The notes: generated from the letters alone by a model not told the origin. A stretch of DNA of 64,000 nt from Tipula vernalis (GCA_958295665.1 OY282560.1:97069930-97133929), one strand, 5' to 3'; counted from the stretch's first letter, positions 23,402 to 33,890 are shown. Numbers and translations are program-made.

Positions 23402-24137
23402 AATCACGGGAGTAGACTACGCAGGGCCTCTCTTTCTACGAGAAGATCAAAAGTGCTACATCTGTTTATTTACCTGCACAGTATACTGTGCTAATCATCT
23501 TGAGCTACATTTACAGCGATAACGGTACCAATCTTGTCAAAGCTAACCATTTACTGCAACACGTCAATTGGGAGAAAATTTCGAGTTATTGTGGGTTTTT
23601 AATCCTCCATTCGCCCCATGGTGGGGTGGGTGGTGGAAGAGAATGGTACGCCTTGTAAAAGATCTTCTGAAAATAACCCTTAGCATTACAAGTCTCAGTT
23701 ACGAGGAATTGAACACCACACTCTGCGAATGCGAATCGGTCATTAATACTCGTCCCATCACCTATTCACCGGAACATAAAAACAACATTTGTGTCATAAG
23801 CCCAGACATGTTTTTGAAAGAAATTCACGTAGACGGCGTACCAAATATAGACGAAATTGAAAAAACATCGCTATCCCGCAAGTTACGTTATCGGCAGCTC
23901 GGTCGACTTTCCAGAAGAACAAAAGTCAATAAAGATCTCTGTAAAACTTTGAAGGTCGGTGACTTATTCTTCATTTCAACTGATAACCAAAAAGTTTGCA
24001 AGTGGCCTTTAGCCAGAATACAAGAACTAATTCCCGGCAACGACGGAGAAATTAGAACAGTAAAACTCAAAACCACCTCAAATGTATTGGTTAGACCAGT
24101 TCAGCGATTGATTTCACTGGAAGCGGATTCGGATTAA
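23310..24137 (+). pseudogene. BEL/Pao integrase core and C-terminal domain, internally deleted
   Basis: The first block, FEITGVDYAGPLFLR and CYICLFTCTVYCANHLELH (to 23522), holds the first Asp of the DDE core. A deletion removes the middle of the core; SDNGTN with the second Asp remains in another frame near 23515-23535. The last block (23568-24137) has FNPPFAPWWGGWWKRMVRLV, INTRPITY, LKVGDLFFIS, KWPLARIQELIPG and VLVRPVQRLISLE. The position of the catalytic Glu cannot be confirmed across the frame change. In an intact element this enzyme inserts the cDNA. Confidence 0.88.
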
Positions 24138-24199
24138 TATCTTCCTAAATCCGTGGAAAAGTCAACACCACACAAGGACAAGACAGGGGCGGATCAAGT

Positions 24200-24304
24200 T
24201 CGGGTGACACCATGGAGCCCCCACAAAACGCATCTGAAGTGCAGCAGATACTGCAGACACGGCGAGGGCGGGCAGTCAAGGTGCCGAAACGCTACATCGA
24301 ATGA
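24200..24304 (+). pseudogene. C-terminal tail of the BEL/Pao polyprotein
   Basis: QILQTRRGRAVKVPKRYIE followed by TGA at 24302-24304, a typical basic Pol end. It is out of frame with the stop at 24137, so at least one more frameshift separates them. Confidence 0.7.
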
Positions 24305-24374
24305 CATGTTAAAATAAATCATTATCTATATGGATCGTTTGTTAAATTACCGAAATCGTCAATTAAAGCAATTT

Positions 24375-24390
24375 AAAAAGGTGGGGAGAA
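24375..24390 (+). other. Polypurine tract of the BEL element
   Basis: AAAAAGGTGGGGAGAA directly abuts the TGTTGA start of the 3' LTR, the expected primer site for plus-strand DNA synthesis. Confidence 0.85.
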
Positions 24391-24600
24391 TGTTGACAAA
24401 TGTAGATCATATTGTGAGCGCCATGATTTTTGGTTTTTCAAGTTTTTGCGACTGAGCATGCGTTGATCTTACGTGTGCGCTTCAATTTTATAAATGAACG
24501 AAGACGCTTGGCATCCATCGTCCGAGCAACAACAAATTAACGATTATCCTAGTTATGGCACGAGTTGTTTTATTACTCTTCCTAAAACGATTTTGCAACA
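24391..24600 (+). mobile_element. 3' LTR (210 bp)
   Basis: Starts TGTTGACAAATG and ends TTTTGCAACA, so it has TGTTG/CAACA terminal inverted repeats. It begins right after the polypurine tract and ends right before the TCCCT target copy. A TATAAA-like TTTATAAATG lies near 24488. Its last 29 bp (24572-24600) are reused in every unit of the adjacent tandem array. Confidence 0.9.
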
Positions 24601-27600
24601 TCCCTAATACTGTACTTATGTTTTGTATGCAATGTTGATGCGATCATATCAAAAAAAAAAAAAAAAAAAGATCGCGGAAACAAATGAAATTTGTTAACTT
24701 TGCTAAATTTGTTTGAGAGATAATTTCTGAGATCACAAAATATTTTGATTAAACCGGTTAAGTGATCAAAATTATAAATTTTGATACGATAATTTTTAAT
24801 AGAACTTCAAATCGAATCTGAGATCAGATGGTAACAAGCTCGCATTCTAACAAAACTTGAATGAAGCGATCTCTGATATTGAAACGATCTCTGATATCTT
24901 CCTTTCCTTCTCTGATATCTTCCATTACTCTTCCTAAAACGATTTTGCAACATCCCTAATACTGTACTTATGTTTTGTATGCAATGTTGATGCGATCATA
25001 TCAAAAAAAAAAAAAAAAGATCACGGAAACAAATGAAATTTGTTAACTTTGCTAAATTTGTTTGAGAGATAATTTCTGAGATCACAAAATATTTTGATTA
25101 AACCGGTTAAGTGATCAAAATTATAAATTTTGATACGATCATTTTTAATAGAACTTCAAATCGAATCTGAGTACAGATGGTAACAAGCTCGCATTCTAAC
25201 AAAACTTGAATGAAGCGATCTCTGATATTGAAACGATCTCTGATATCTTCCTTTCCTTCTCTGATATCTTCCATTACTCTTCCTAAAACGATTTTGCAAC
25301 ATCCCTAATACTGTACTTATGTTTTGTATGCAATGTTGATGCGATCATATCAAAAAAAAAAAGATCACGGAAACAAATGAAATTTGTTAACTTTGCTAAA
25401 TTTGTTTGAGAGATAATTTCTGAGATCACAAAATATTTTGATTAAACCGGTTAAGTGATCAAAATTATAAATTTTGATACGATCGTTTTTAATAGAACTT
25501 CAAATCGAATCTGAGTACAGATGGTAACAAGCTCGCATTCTAACAAAACTTGAATGAAGCGATCTCTGATATTGAAACGATCTCTGATATCTTCCTCTCC
25601 TTCTCTGATATCTTCCATTACTCTTCCTAAAACGATTTTGCAACATCCCTAATACTGTACTTATGTTTTGTATGCAATGTTGATGCGATCATATCAAAAA
25701 AAAAAGATCACGGAAACAAATGAAATTTGTTAACTTTGCTAAATTTGTTTGAGAGATAATTTCTGAGATCACAAAATATTTTGATTAAACCGGTTAAGTG
25801 ATCAAAATTATAAATTTTGATACGATCGTTTTTAATAGAACTTCAAATCGAATCTTAGATCAGATGGTAACAAGCTCGCATTCTAACAAAACTTGAATGA
25901 AGCGATCTCTGATATTGAAACGATCTCTGATATCTTCCTTTCCTACTCTGATATCTTCCATTACTCTTCCTAAAACGATTTTGCAACATCCCTAATACTG
26001 TACTTATGTTTTGTATGCAATGTTGATGCGATCATATCAAAAAAAAAAGATCACGGAAACAAATGAAATTTGTTAACTTTGCTAAATTTGTTTGAGAGAT
26101 AATTTCTGAGATCACAAAATATTTTGATTAAACCGGGTTAAGTGATCAAAATTATAAATTTTGATACGATCATTTTTAATAGAACTTCAAATCGAATCTG
26201 AGTACAGATGGTAACAAGCTCACATTCTAACAAAACTTGAATGAAGCGATCTCTGATATTGAAACGATCTCTGATATCTTCCTTTCCTTCTCTGATATCT
26301 TCCATTACTCTTCCTAAACGATTTTGCAACATCCCTAATACTGTACTTATGTTTTGTATGCAATGTTGATGCGATCATATCAAAAAAAAAAAAAAAGATC
26401 ACGGAAACAAATGAAATTTGTTAACTTTGCTAAATTTGTTTGAGAGATAATTTCTGAGATCACAAAATATTTTGATTAAACCGGTTAAGTGATCAAAATT
26501 ATAAATTTTGATACGATCATTTTTAATAGAACTTCAAATCGAATCTGAGTACAGATGGTAACAAGCTCGCATTCTAACAAAACTTGAATGAAGCGATCTC
26601 TGATATTGAAACGATCTCTGATATCTTCCTTTCCTTCTCTGATATCTTCCATTACTCTTCCTAAAACGATTTTGCAACATCCCTAATACTGTACTTATGT
26701 TTTGTATGCAATGTTGATGCGATCATATCAAAAAAAAAAAGATCACGGAAACAAATGAAATTTGTTAACTTTGCTAAATTTGTTTGAGAGATAATTTCTG
26801 AGATCACAAAATATTTTGATTAAACCGGTTAAGTGATCAAAATTATAAATTTTGATACGATCGTTTTAATAGAACTTCAAATCGAATCTTAGATCAGATG
26901 GTAACAAGCTCGCATTCTAACAAAACTTGAATGAAGCGATCTCTGATATTGAAACGATCTCTGATATCTTCCTTTCCTACTCTGATATCTTCCATTACTC
27001 TTCCTAAAACGATTTTGCAACATCCCTAATACTGTACTTATGTTTTGTATGCAATGTTGATGCGATCATATCAAAAAAAAAAGATCACGGAAACAAATGA
27101 AATTTGTTAACTTTGCTAAATTTGTTTGAGAGATAATTTCTGAGATCACAAAATATTTTGATTAAACCGGGTTAAGTGATCAAAATTATAAATTTTGATA
27201 CGATCATTTTTAATAGAACTTCAAATCGAATCTGAGTACAGATGGTAACAAGCTCACATTCTAACAAAACTTGAATGAAGCGATCTCTGATATTGAAACG
27301 ATCTCTGATATCTTCCTTTCCTTCTCTGATATCTTCCATTACTCTTCCTAAACGATTTTGCAACATCCCTAATACTGTACTTATGTTTTGTATGCAATGT
27401 TGATGCGATCATATCAAAAAAAAAAAAAAAGATCACGGAAACAAATGAAATTTGTTAACTTTGCTAAATTTGTTTGAGAGATAATTTCTGAGATCACAAA
27501 ATATTTTGATTAAACCGGTTAAGTGATCAAAATTATAAATTTTGATACGATCATTTTTAATAGAACTTCAAATCGAATCTGAGTACAGATGGTAACAAGC

Positions 27601-28350
27601 TCGCATTCTAACAAAACTTGAATGAAGCGATCTCTGATATTGAAACGATCTCTGATATCTTCCTTTCCTTCTCTGATATCTTCCATTACTCTTCCTAAAA
27701 CGATTTTGCAACATCCCTAATACTGTACTTATGTTTTGTATGCAATGTTGATGCGATCATATCAAAAAAAAAAAAAAGATCACGGAAACAAATGAAATTT
27801 GTTAACTTTGCTAAATTTGTTTGAGAGATAATTTCTGAGATCACAAAATATTTTGATTAAACCGGTTAAGTGATCAAAATTATAAATTTTGATACGATCA
27901 TTTTTAATAGAACTTCAAATCGAATCTGAGTACAGATGGTAACAAGCTCGCATTCTAACAAAACTTGAATGAAGCGATCTCTGATATTGAAACGATCTCT
28001 GATATCTTCCTTTCCTTCTCTGATATCTTCCATTACTCTTCCTAAAACGATTTTGCAACATCCCTAATACTGTACTTATGTTTTGTATGCAATGTTGATG
28101 CGATCATATCAAAAAAAAAAGATCACGGAAACAAATGAAATTTGTTAACTTTGCTAAATTTGTTTGAGAGATAATTTCTGAGATCACAAAATATTTTGAT
28201 TAAACCGGTTAAGTGATCAAAATTATACATTTTGATACGATCGTTTTTAATAGAACTTCAAATCGAATCTGAGATCAGATGGTAACAAGCTCGCATTCTA
28301 ACAAAACTTGAATGAAGCGATCTCTGATATTGAAACGATCTCTGATATCT
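24572..28350. repeat. 11-copy ~345-bp tandem array containing the LTR end in every unit
   Basis: Units begin with ATTACTCTTCCTAAAACG at 24572, 24924, 25273, 25617, 25960, 26304, 26651, 26994, 27338, 27685 and 28032, giving periods of 343-352 bp. Most of the length change comes from a poly-A run after GCGATCATATC. Each unit is: 29 bp of 3' LTR end, TCCCT, flanking sequence, poly-A, GATCACGG..., short palindromes (AACAAAT/ATTTGTT and ATCAAAAT/ATTTTGAT), and a CT-rich end with repeated TCTCTGATAT. Three consecutive units (25617-26650) are duplicated as a block at 26651-27684 with the same 343/344/347 spacing and shared private changes. The last unit ends near 28350. Confidence 0.93.
24601..24605. 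repeat. Right target-site duplication (TCCCT)
   Basis: Exact match to 19920-19924. It is also carried in each later unit of the 345-bp array, always directly after the LTR-end sequence. Confidence 0.85.
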
Positions 28351-28997
28351 TTTTTTCCAACGATCATAAAACGCAGATGATATTAAAAATTTCAAAATTA
28401 GCGATATATTCATTTTGCTTTTTTTCATCTAACTAATGTAAATATTTTATGTAAATATACAAATAATTTTTTTTTAGTTTTTAGTTAGTTACCATCCATT
28501 TCATTCAAGTACATGCAATGAAATTGAACGTCACCCAAACCAAATTTAAGCTACATCTGTATATGTAGACCGTATATCGGATCAAAACTAGTCGACTCGA
28601 CTCTCCATATAGCTATTATACTACAAACTCACTCACGTCACAACTATAAACAAAAGACAAAACACACAATAGATCTTCCTTCTTCTAAACTTTCTTAATT
28701 AATTAAAAATAATTTCGTGTTAACACAATATCTACCCGTAATTAACAAAATACGTACGTAATAAATACCTCAACTTCTTTTTTTTTGGACGCCACTAAAA
28801 ATTTTGACGACGACATTTTCTTATACGTATGAGTTACCTTTTTATTACTATTATGTACTATTACTACCACTACTATTTTTGTTGTTATTGTTGTTTTTTG
28901 TGTTAATTAAATGTTTAGTGTTTAATCGCACATTTATAAAAAAAAATTTAAAAATTTATAAAACGAACCAAAAATATCGTTGGCGTCTTAATTCCAG
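28351..28997 (+). other. Intronic sequence upstream of the short terminal exon
   Basis: Unremarkable AT-rich sequence. It includes a TTACTATTATGTACTATTAC-type stretch near 28835-28880 and ends in a CAG acceptor at 28995-28997. The small ORF at 28804-29004 overlaps the acceptor out of frame with the exon and is not considered coding. Confidence 0.5.
28984..28997 (+). promoter_or_regulatory. 3' splice acceptor of the short terminal exon (phase 1)
   Basis: CGTCTTAATTCCAG, with AG at 28996-28997. The downstream frame requires one base from the previous exon, the same phase as the acceptor at 3637 and the donor at 3895. Confidence 0.65.
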
Positions 28998-29107
28998 ATT
29001 CTGAATTGGTTGAATCACCTTATAATCAATTATATGGACGTGTTCCTTTACCAACAAGAGGTTACATACCACCTCCAAGGACCATGTACATCGGGGAATG
29101 GGATTGA
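28998..29107 (+). CDS. Short 3'-terminal coding exon, alternative C-terminus of the same gene
   Basis: After a split codon (xAT) it encodes 35 residues, SELVESPYNQLYGRVPLPTR followed by GYIPPPRTMYIGEWD, and stops at TGA 29105-29107. It is too short for an ORF search, but the balanced composition, good acceptor and matching phase set it apart from the AT-rich surroundings. Joined to the donor at 3895 it gives an Asp at the junction; joined to the outside upstream exon it would replace the long exon altogether. The end has no recognised PDZ-ligand or other motif. The gene is unidentified, and orthology would be testable from this tail. Confidence 0.72.
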
Positions 29108-30430
29108 GGATTTTTTTTTTTTAATTATTTTTTATACAAATTATTAATTTAATTTTATCATTATTGTTATTTTAATTATTTTTTTATTTTTACAGAAAAA
29201 TTTACAGAATTTTATTTTTGTTTTATTTCCTTCGCTAACAATGAAACTGCCTAAAAAATATTTGATTATTTATATACGAGTATATAAATATATTTGATAA
29301 ATAAAAAAATAATTAAAATAATATTTTTTATTTTGTAAATAGTTTTTAAAAATATTTAAAAAAAAAACGGAAAATTAAGTCACAAAAATTAAACTAAAAA
29401 TTATTTTTTTAATAAATAAAATTAATTAAAAAAATAATTATTTAATAATTTTTAATTATATAATATTGTATATATATATATATTGGAGTTTTTTTATTAT
29501 TATTATTATTATTTAATTATAATCATGTTAATAATTTTATATAAACATACCGGACATTAAAATACTCATTAATAAAAAAAAAAAAATTATTCAAAATTAA
29601 ATATTATTGTAAATATTATTATTGGAAAATTATTATTATTATTATTATTATCATTATTCATACATACATAAAAATATTTAATGTTTAATTAAATAATAAC
29701 GAAATGAAAATCGTTTGATCATTAATTATAAAAAAAAGTCATTTTTATATAATTTAAGCAATTTTCATTTCCCCCAGCTTAGAATACACAAAAAAAAATA
29801 ATTAATATTTAGAATAAATTTATAAAAATAAATAAAATAAATCTGTTTAATTTTTATTTTATTAAAATAAATTAAAAATCAAACAAAAAACTTAGACAAT
29901 ACGACGATAAATTAAAAATATTTTTTAATTTCTTTTTGGTTTTTTATATTAAGAAATTAAAAAAATTATATAACGAAGCAAAATAATAAATTAATTAATT
30001 TATTTTAATAAAATAAAAATTATTTAAATTATAGCATAATTTATCGTATGTTAACCGAAAAAAAAAACTTTTTTGTAATTAATAATATTTTATTATGATT
30101 ACTTTTATATATTAGTTAATTATTATTATTAAATTTTAATTAAAGAGAAAAATTGAGAAAATTAAAAAAAAAAAAAAAACAAAAACAAAACAGCAATGTT
30201 ATGATCAAATAGTATAATAAATTTTTTTTTGTTTCTAGTTTTAATTATTTTATGGATAATTATTATTATTTTTAATTAAAAAAAAGCATGGTGTTTGGGA
30301 TTTTATTAAAAAAAATTTAATAATTAAAATATATACGTTTAATTTGTAAAAAAAAAATTCGGTTGATGTGTTTTTTTATTTTTAAGTTGAGAGTGTTATA
30401 GTAAATACAGGTAAGCATTTGCTAATAATA
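29108..30430 (+). other. AT-rich 3' UTR and intergenic sequence
   Basis: No ORF. It contains many (TTA)n/(ATT)n runs (for example near 29497 and 29633), poly-A and poly-T. The first AATAAA after the stop is at about 29300-29305 and several more follow, so the mRNA end is probably within the first few hundred bases, but I cannot pick one. A consensus-like CAG|GTAAGC at 30408-30416 has no coding sequence beside it. Confidence 0.5.
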
Positions 30431-30523
30431 GGTTAGGTTAGGTTTGGGTGGCGGTCCACTTGGACCAGGCATAGACACAAAAAATGGTCCGTAGCCATAC
30501 CACAATAATTATTTCCTCCAAAC

Positions 30524-30948
30524 TCATTGGATCCATTTTGAGCTGTTAACAAAGCGCTGGATACTTCTGACGTCCATCCTACAGAGGTCCGTCAGGTCTT
30601 TGAAGAGGGGTGCCCCTAGAAACTTTAGTTTCATGCCAGACGAGGGCAGGTGCAAAGAAGATGAAATAATGTCTCTTCCTCCTCTTAATCCTCGCAACTA
30701 CGATAATAGTCATGTGAGAAAACACTAAGTCTACTCGCATGCCTCCCTATGAGACAGTGCCTCGTAATCACTACAACAACCACACTGAGCTGACTTCGCT
30801 GAAGTGAGATCAGCTGTTTGAATCTCGCCAAGTCCAATTTTGGCCAGACCTGCCGAGTTATTACGCAAGAGGTGATACTTGACTATCTGTCATTCGTCAG
30901 TTTGCTAGCTTCTTGCATACCGCAAGAGGCATTTCAATTTCTGCTTTC
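30524..30948 (-). pseudogene. ORF2 C-terminal zinc-knuckle region of the non-LTR element
   Basis: After the RNase H, frames are broken. One gives GRHASRLSVFSHDYYRSCED, a stop, then EEEETLFHLLCTCPRLA (CX2C/HX4C-like pattern). Another continues with RGTPLFKDLTDL and FVNSSKWIQ to a stop. This is the usual end of Jockey/LOA-like ORF2 proteins. At least two frameshifts and several stops are present. Confidence 0.75.
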
Positions 30949-31236
30949 TTAGAAGTGGTCCATTGTACCACGTCGAGCCAGTTCATCGGCGTTTATATTC
31001 CCTGTACTTATGAAATGTCCTGACACCCATAAAATGTGGATGTTGAACTGATCTGCCATCTCGTTAAGAGATGAGAGACAGTTCTGGACTGCTTTCAACG
31101 TGAGGAGGTGTGATTGAAACGCTTTAATGACTGCCTGACTGTCCGTATATATGCGAATATCACAAACTGATATAACATTATACCTCAACCAGTCTACACT
31201 TCCTTTATAGCACCTAATTCCTGTGCCAGCCCGCAT
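30949..31236 (-). pseudogene. Non-LTR retrotransposon RNase H domain, N-terminally truncated
   Basis: 95 codons are open. IRIYTDSQAVIKAFQSH contains the TDSQ catalytic Asp, and ILWVSGHFISTGNINADELA contains the WVxGH and GNxxADExAR motifs of retroelement RNase H. The first Asp/Glu part of the fold is missing because the frame starts at the ORF1 junction. The first ~20 residues probably belong to ORF1 (CYKGSVDWL resembles the LYKxAV part of DUF4780). Confidence 0.88.
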
Positions 31237-31757
31237 CCCGACAAGTCAGAGCAGGTCCTCAATTTTCCGGCAGGACTTTCAGGTAGGTGATGGCTAAGGC
31301 CCCTTCCACCTTCCTCCAATTGGCGGGCGTGATAATACCATCCTCTTGGGATTTGTCAATAACTGATACAACCAGGCCTCACAGCGGTAGCCTGGAGTTT
31401 TGTTCGCTTTGCGATCTTACGACTTTCCTCCTGAGATCTATTTCTTTTAAGCTGTGAGCCAGCAGAAGGGCCTTCCGAATTTTTCTCGGTGACTTTTTTT
31501 GCCCACGCAAGTGTGGCTTTGTCTTTATCCGTTCTTTCTTCTGGCGAGATGTTATTGATCTTAACCAGGGCCCTCCAGGCCTTCCTCCTAGTATTACAGG
31601 TTGGTTTTGAGGAACCAGCTTCATTCGTGCTTTGGTTCCGCTTTGTTAGCCCAGGTTTGGTGACCCGAGTGGAGGGCCCAGCCTCGCTTGAGTTTATGTC
31701 CCGTCGATTATTTGTAGAATTAGAGGAAGGCCTAAGGACCCGAGTCTCGATTTTTTA
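31190..31757 (-). pseudogene. ORF1 (DUF4780-like) fragment of the non-LTR element
   Basis: One minus frame gives RRKAWRALVKINNISPEERT, then KATLAWAKKV and QLKRNRSQEESRKIAKRTK. After a frameshift near 31360, VSVIDKSQEDGIITPANWRK, VEGALAITYLKVLPEN, a stop, then GPALTCRDAGWHRN. The second part matches the wording of DUF4780 proteins encoded by dipteran retroelements, which are thought to bind nucleic acid. The rest of ORF1 is deleted at the RNase H junction. Confidence 0.7.
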
Positions 31758-32034
31758 AATAATTAATAATTAATTACGTAACATTATTATTGCATTAAAA
31801 TTTTGTTTTTAAACATTATTGTTTGTTGTTAAACATTATTATTGCTTTCAAATATTATGAATTAGTTGTACTAAATATTCTGGTAACGAAATCGCCATAA
31901 ATTCAAAAAGCAAACTATTCACAAAATTTAGCAAGAGTAGCTGCGTGCAGTCAGAAGTACTTGTGTGTATTTTGCAACGTTAAATGGAACCCAGCAATTA
32001 GAAAATATAAATAATTATTGATGAATATGGATAT
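31758..32034. other. Unassigned AT-rich spacer
   Basis: It has several AACATTATT(G/T) repeats (about 31780-31850), then ordinary AT-rich sequence. I see no ORF or recognisable element. Confidence 0.4.
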
Positions 32035-32110
32035 GAAACTGATAAATTGGCCTTAGCACTCCTTGCCAGAGATTTGAATTCACTTTCCGATAGTACATGT
32101 AGTAGCTGAC
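32035..32110. repeat. 76-bp direct repeat, copy 1
   Basis: GAAACTGATAAATTGGCCTT and on to TAGTAGCTGAC, repeated at 32198-32273 with 163-bp spacing and a handful of differences. It lies just outside the 173-bp satellite. Confidence 0.85.
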
Positions 32111-32197
32111 CTACTACTCCGTTCATCGAGCCCAAAAACTACCCCCTATCCAGAGGAATAAGTTAGTTTTGAAACTTTAGGTATTGAGATTTTAGTT

Positions 32198-32273
32198 GAA
32201 ACTGATAAATCGGCCTTAGCACCACTTGCCAGAGATTTGAATTCAATTTCCGATAACACATGTAGTAGCTGAC
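32198..32273. repeat. 76-bp direct repeat, copy 2, abutting the satellite
   Basis: Partner of 32035-32110. Copy 2 is followed within 2 bp by the satellite's CGAGCAATC start, while copy 1 is followed 17 bp later by CGAGCCCAAAAACT, so CGAGC is shared near both breakpoints. Confidence 0.85.
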
Positions 32274-32275
32274 GT

Positions 32276-33890
32276 CGAGCAATCAAAATGAAAATTGTCA
32301 CAGCAATTACAGGTCCCGTAACCTATTGATAAAGGTATCAACCATCGTAATCGGACCATTTTAGATTTTTGCCGCCCAAAAACTTGTGGGCTATAGCACA
32401 GTTGATTTTCAATAAAATTGAATTTTCTAAGAAATGTTTAGAAATAATCGAGCAATCAAAATGAAAATTGCCACAGCCATTACAGGTCCCGAAACCTATT
32501 GATAGAGGTATCAACCATCGTAATCGGACCATTTTAGATTTTTGCCGCCCAAAAACTTGTGGGCTATAGCACAGATGATTTTCATTAAAATTGAGTTTTC
32601 TAAGAAATGTTTAGAAATAATCGAACAATCAAAATGAAAATTGTCACAGCAATTACAGGTCCCGTAACCTATTGATAGAGGTATCAACCATCGTAATCGG
32701 ACCATTTTAGATTTTTGCCGCCCAAAAACTTGTGTGCTATAGCACAGTTTATTTTCATTAAAATTGAGTTTTCTAAGAAATGTTTAGAAATAATCGAGCA
32801 ATCAAAATGAAAATGGTCACAGCAATTACAGGTCCCGAAACCTATTGATAAAGGTATCAACCATCGTAATCGGACCATTTTAGATTTTTGACGCCCAAAA
32901 ACTTGTGGGCTATAGCACAGTTGATTTTTAATAAAATTGAATTTTCTAAGAAATGTTTAGAAATAATCGAGCAATCAAAATGAAAATTGTCACAGCAATT
33001 ACAGGTCCCGAAACCTATTGATAGAGGTATCAACCATCGTAATCGGACCATTTTAGATTTTTGCCGCCCAAAAACTTGTGTGCTATAGCACAGTTTATTT
33101 TCATTAAAATTGAGTTTTCTAAGAAATGTTTAGAAATAATCGAGCAATCAAAATGAAAATGGTCAGAGCAATTACAGGTCCCGAAACCTATTGATAAAGG
33201 TATCAACCATCGTAATCGGACCATTTTAGATTTTTGACGCCCAAAAACTTGTGGGCTATAGCACAGTTGATTTTCATTAAAATTGAGTTTTCTAAGAAAT
33301 GTTTAGAAATAATCGAGCAATCAAAATGAAAATGGTCACAGCAATTACAGGTCCCGAAACCTATTGATAAAGGTATCAACCATCGTAATCGGACCATTTT
33401 AGATTTTTGACGCCCAAAAACTTGTGGGCTATAGCACAGTTGATTTTTAATAAAATTGAATTTTCTAAGAAATGTTTAGAAATAATCGAGCAATCAAAAT
33501 GAAAATTGTCACAGCAATTACAGGTCCCGAAACCTATTGATAGAGGTATCAACCATCGTAATCGGACCATTTTAGATTTTTGCCGCCCAAAAACTTGTGT
33601 GCTATAGCACAGTTGATTTTCAATAAAATTGAATTTTCTAAGAAATGCTTAGAAATAATCGAGCAATCAAAATGAAAATTGTCACAGCAATTACAGGTCC
33701 CGTAACCTATTGATAGAGGTATCAACCATCGTAATCGGACCATTTAAGATTTTTGCCGCCCAAAACTTGTGGGCTATAGCACAGTTGATTTTCAATAAAA
33801 TTGAATTTTCTAAGAAATTTTTAGAAATACTCGAGCAATCAAAATGAAAATTGTCACAGCAATTACAGGTCTTGAAACATATTGATAGAG
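32276..33890. repeat. Satellite zone 1: diverged edge units
   Basis: About 9 units carrying variants seen little or not at all further in: GATAAAGGTATC, TTGTGTGCTATAG, TTTTTGACGCCC and GGTCCCGAAACC. A three-unit spacing (519 bp) links near-identical units at 32857 and 33376. Greater divergence at the array edge is the usual satellite pattern. Confidence 0.8.

Larger units (their letters stand above)
19925..24600 (+). mobile_element. Decayed BEL/Pao LTR retrotransposon
   Basis: A 4.68-kb element flanked by TCCCT direct repeats. It has a 33-bp 5' LTR remnant, an inverted RNase H fragment, gag with CCHC zinc knuckles, a retropepsin-like piece, reverse transcriptase ends, RNase H, integrase, a polypurine tract and a 210-bp 3' LTR (24391-24600) with TGTTG...CAACA ends. 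The family is identified by Pao-type RT wording (GRYEVALPWKE, YYLPH, RPVFDAS), the RNase H block and the integrase end (WPLARIQELIPG, RPVQRL). Frameshifts, internal deletions including the YVDD region of RT, and loss of the primer-binding region mean it cannot be autonomous. Confidence 0.93.
30431..31757 (-). mobile_element. Internally deleted non-LTR retrotransposon (DUF4780/RNase H type)
   Basis: Read on the minus strand: an ORF1 piece (31757 down to about 31190), then a direct jump into the RNase H of ORF2 (about 31170-30949), then the C-terminal zinc-knuckle region, a stop at 30524-30526 and a ~93-bp 3' UTR ending in CCTAACCTAACC near 30431. The GC content is clearly higher than in the flanks. 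The endonuclease and reverse transcriptase are missing. No clear target duplication or poly-A was found. Confidence 0.85.

Noticed and set aside
28804..29004. 66-codon ORF upstream of the short exon
   Set aside because: Its frame differs from the exon's, it is very rich in Leu/Phe/Tyr from T-rich intron DNA, and it runs through the acceptor.
30408..30416. CAG|GTAAGC splice donor
   Set aside because: A good consensus, but it is about 1.3 kb past the stop codon in non-coding AT-rich DNA; nothing downstream looks like an exon.
30431..30446. GGTTAGGTTAGG as insect telomeric (TTAGG) repeats
   Set aside because: Only two units, located exactly at the 3' end of the minus-strand non-LTR remnant; such short tails are usual for these elements in flies.
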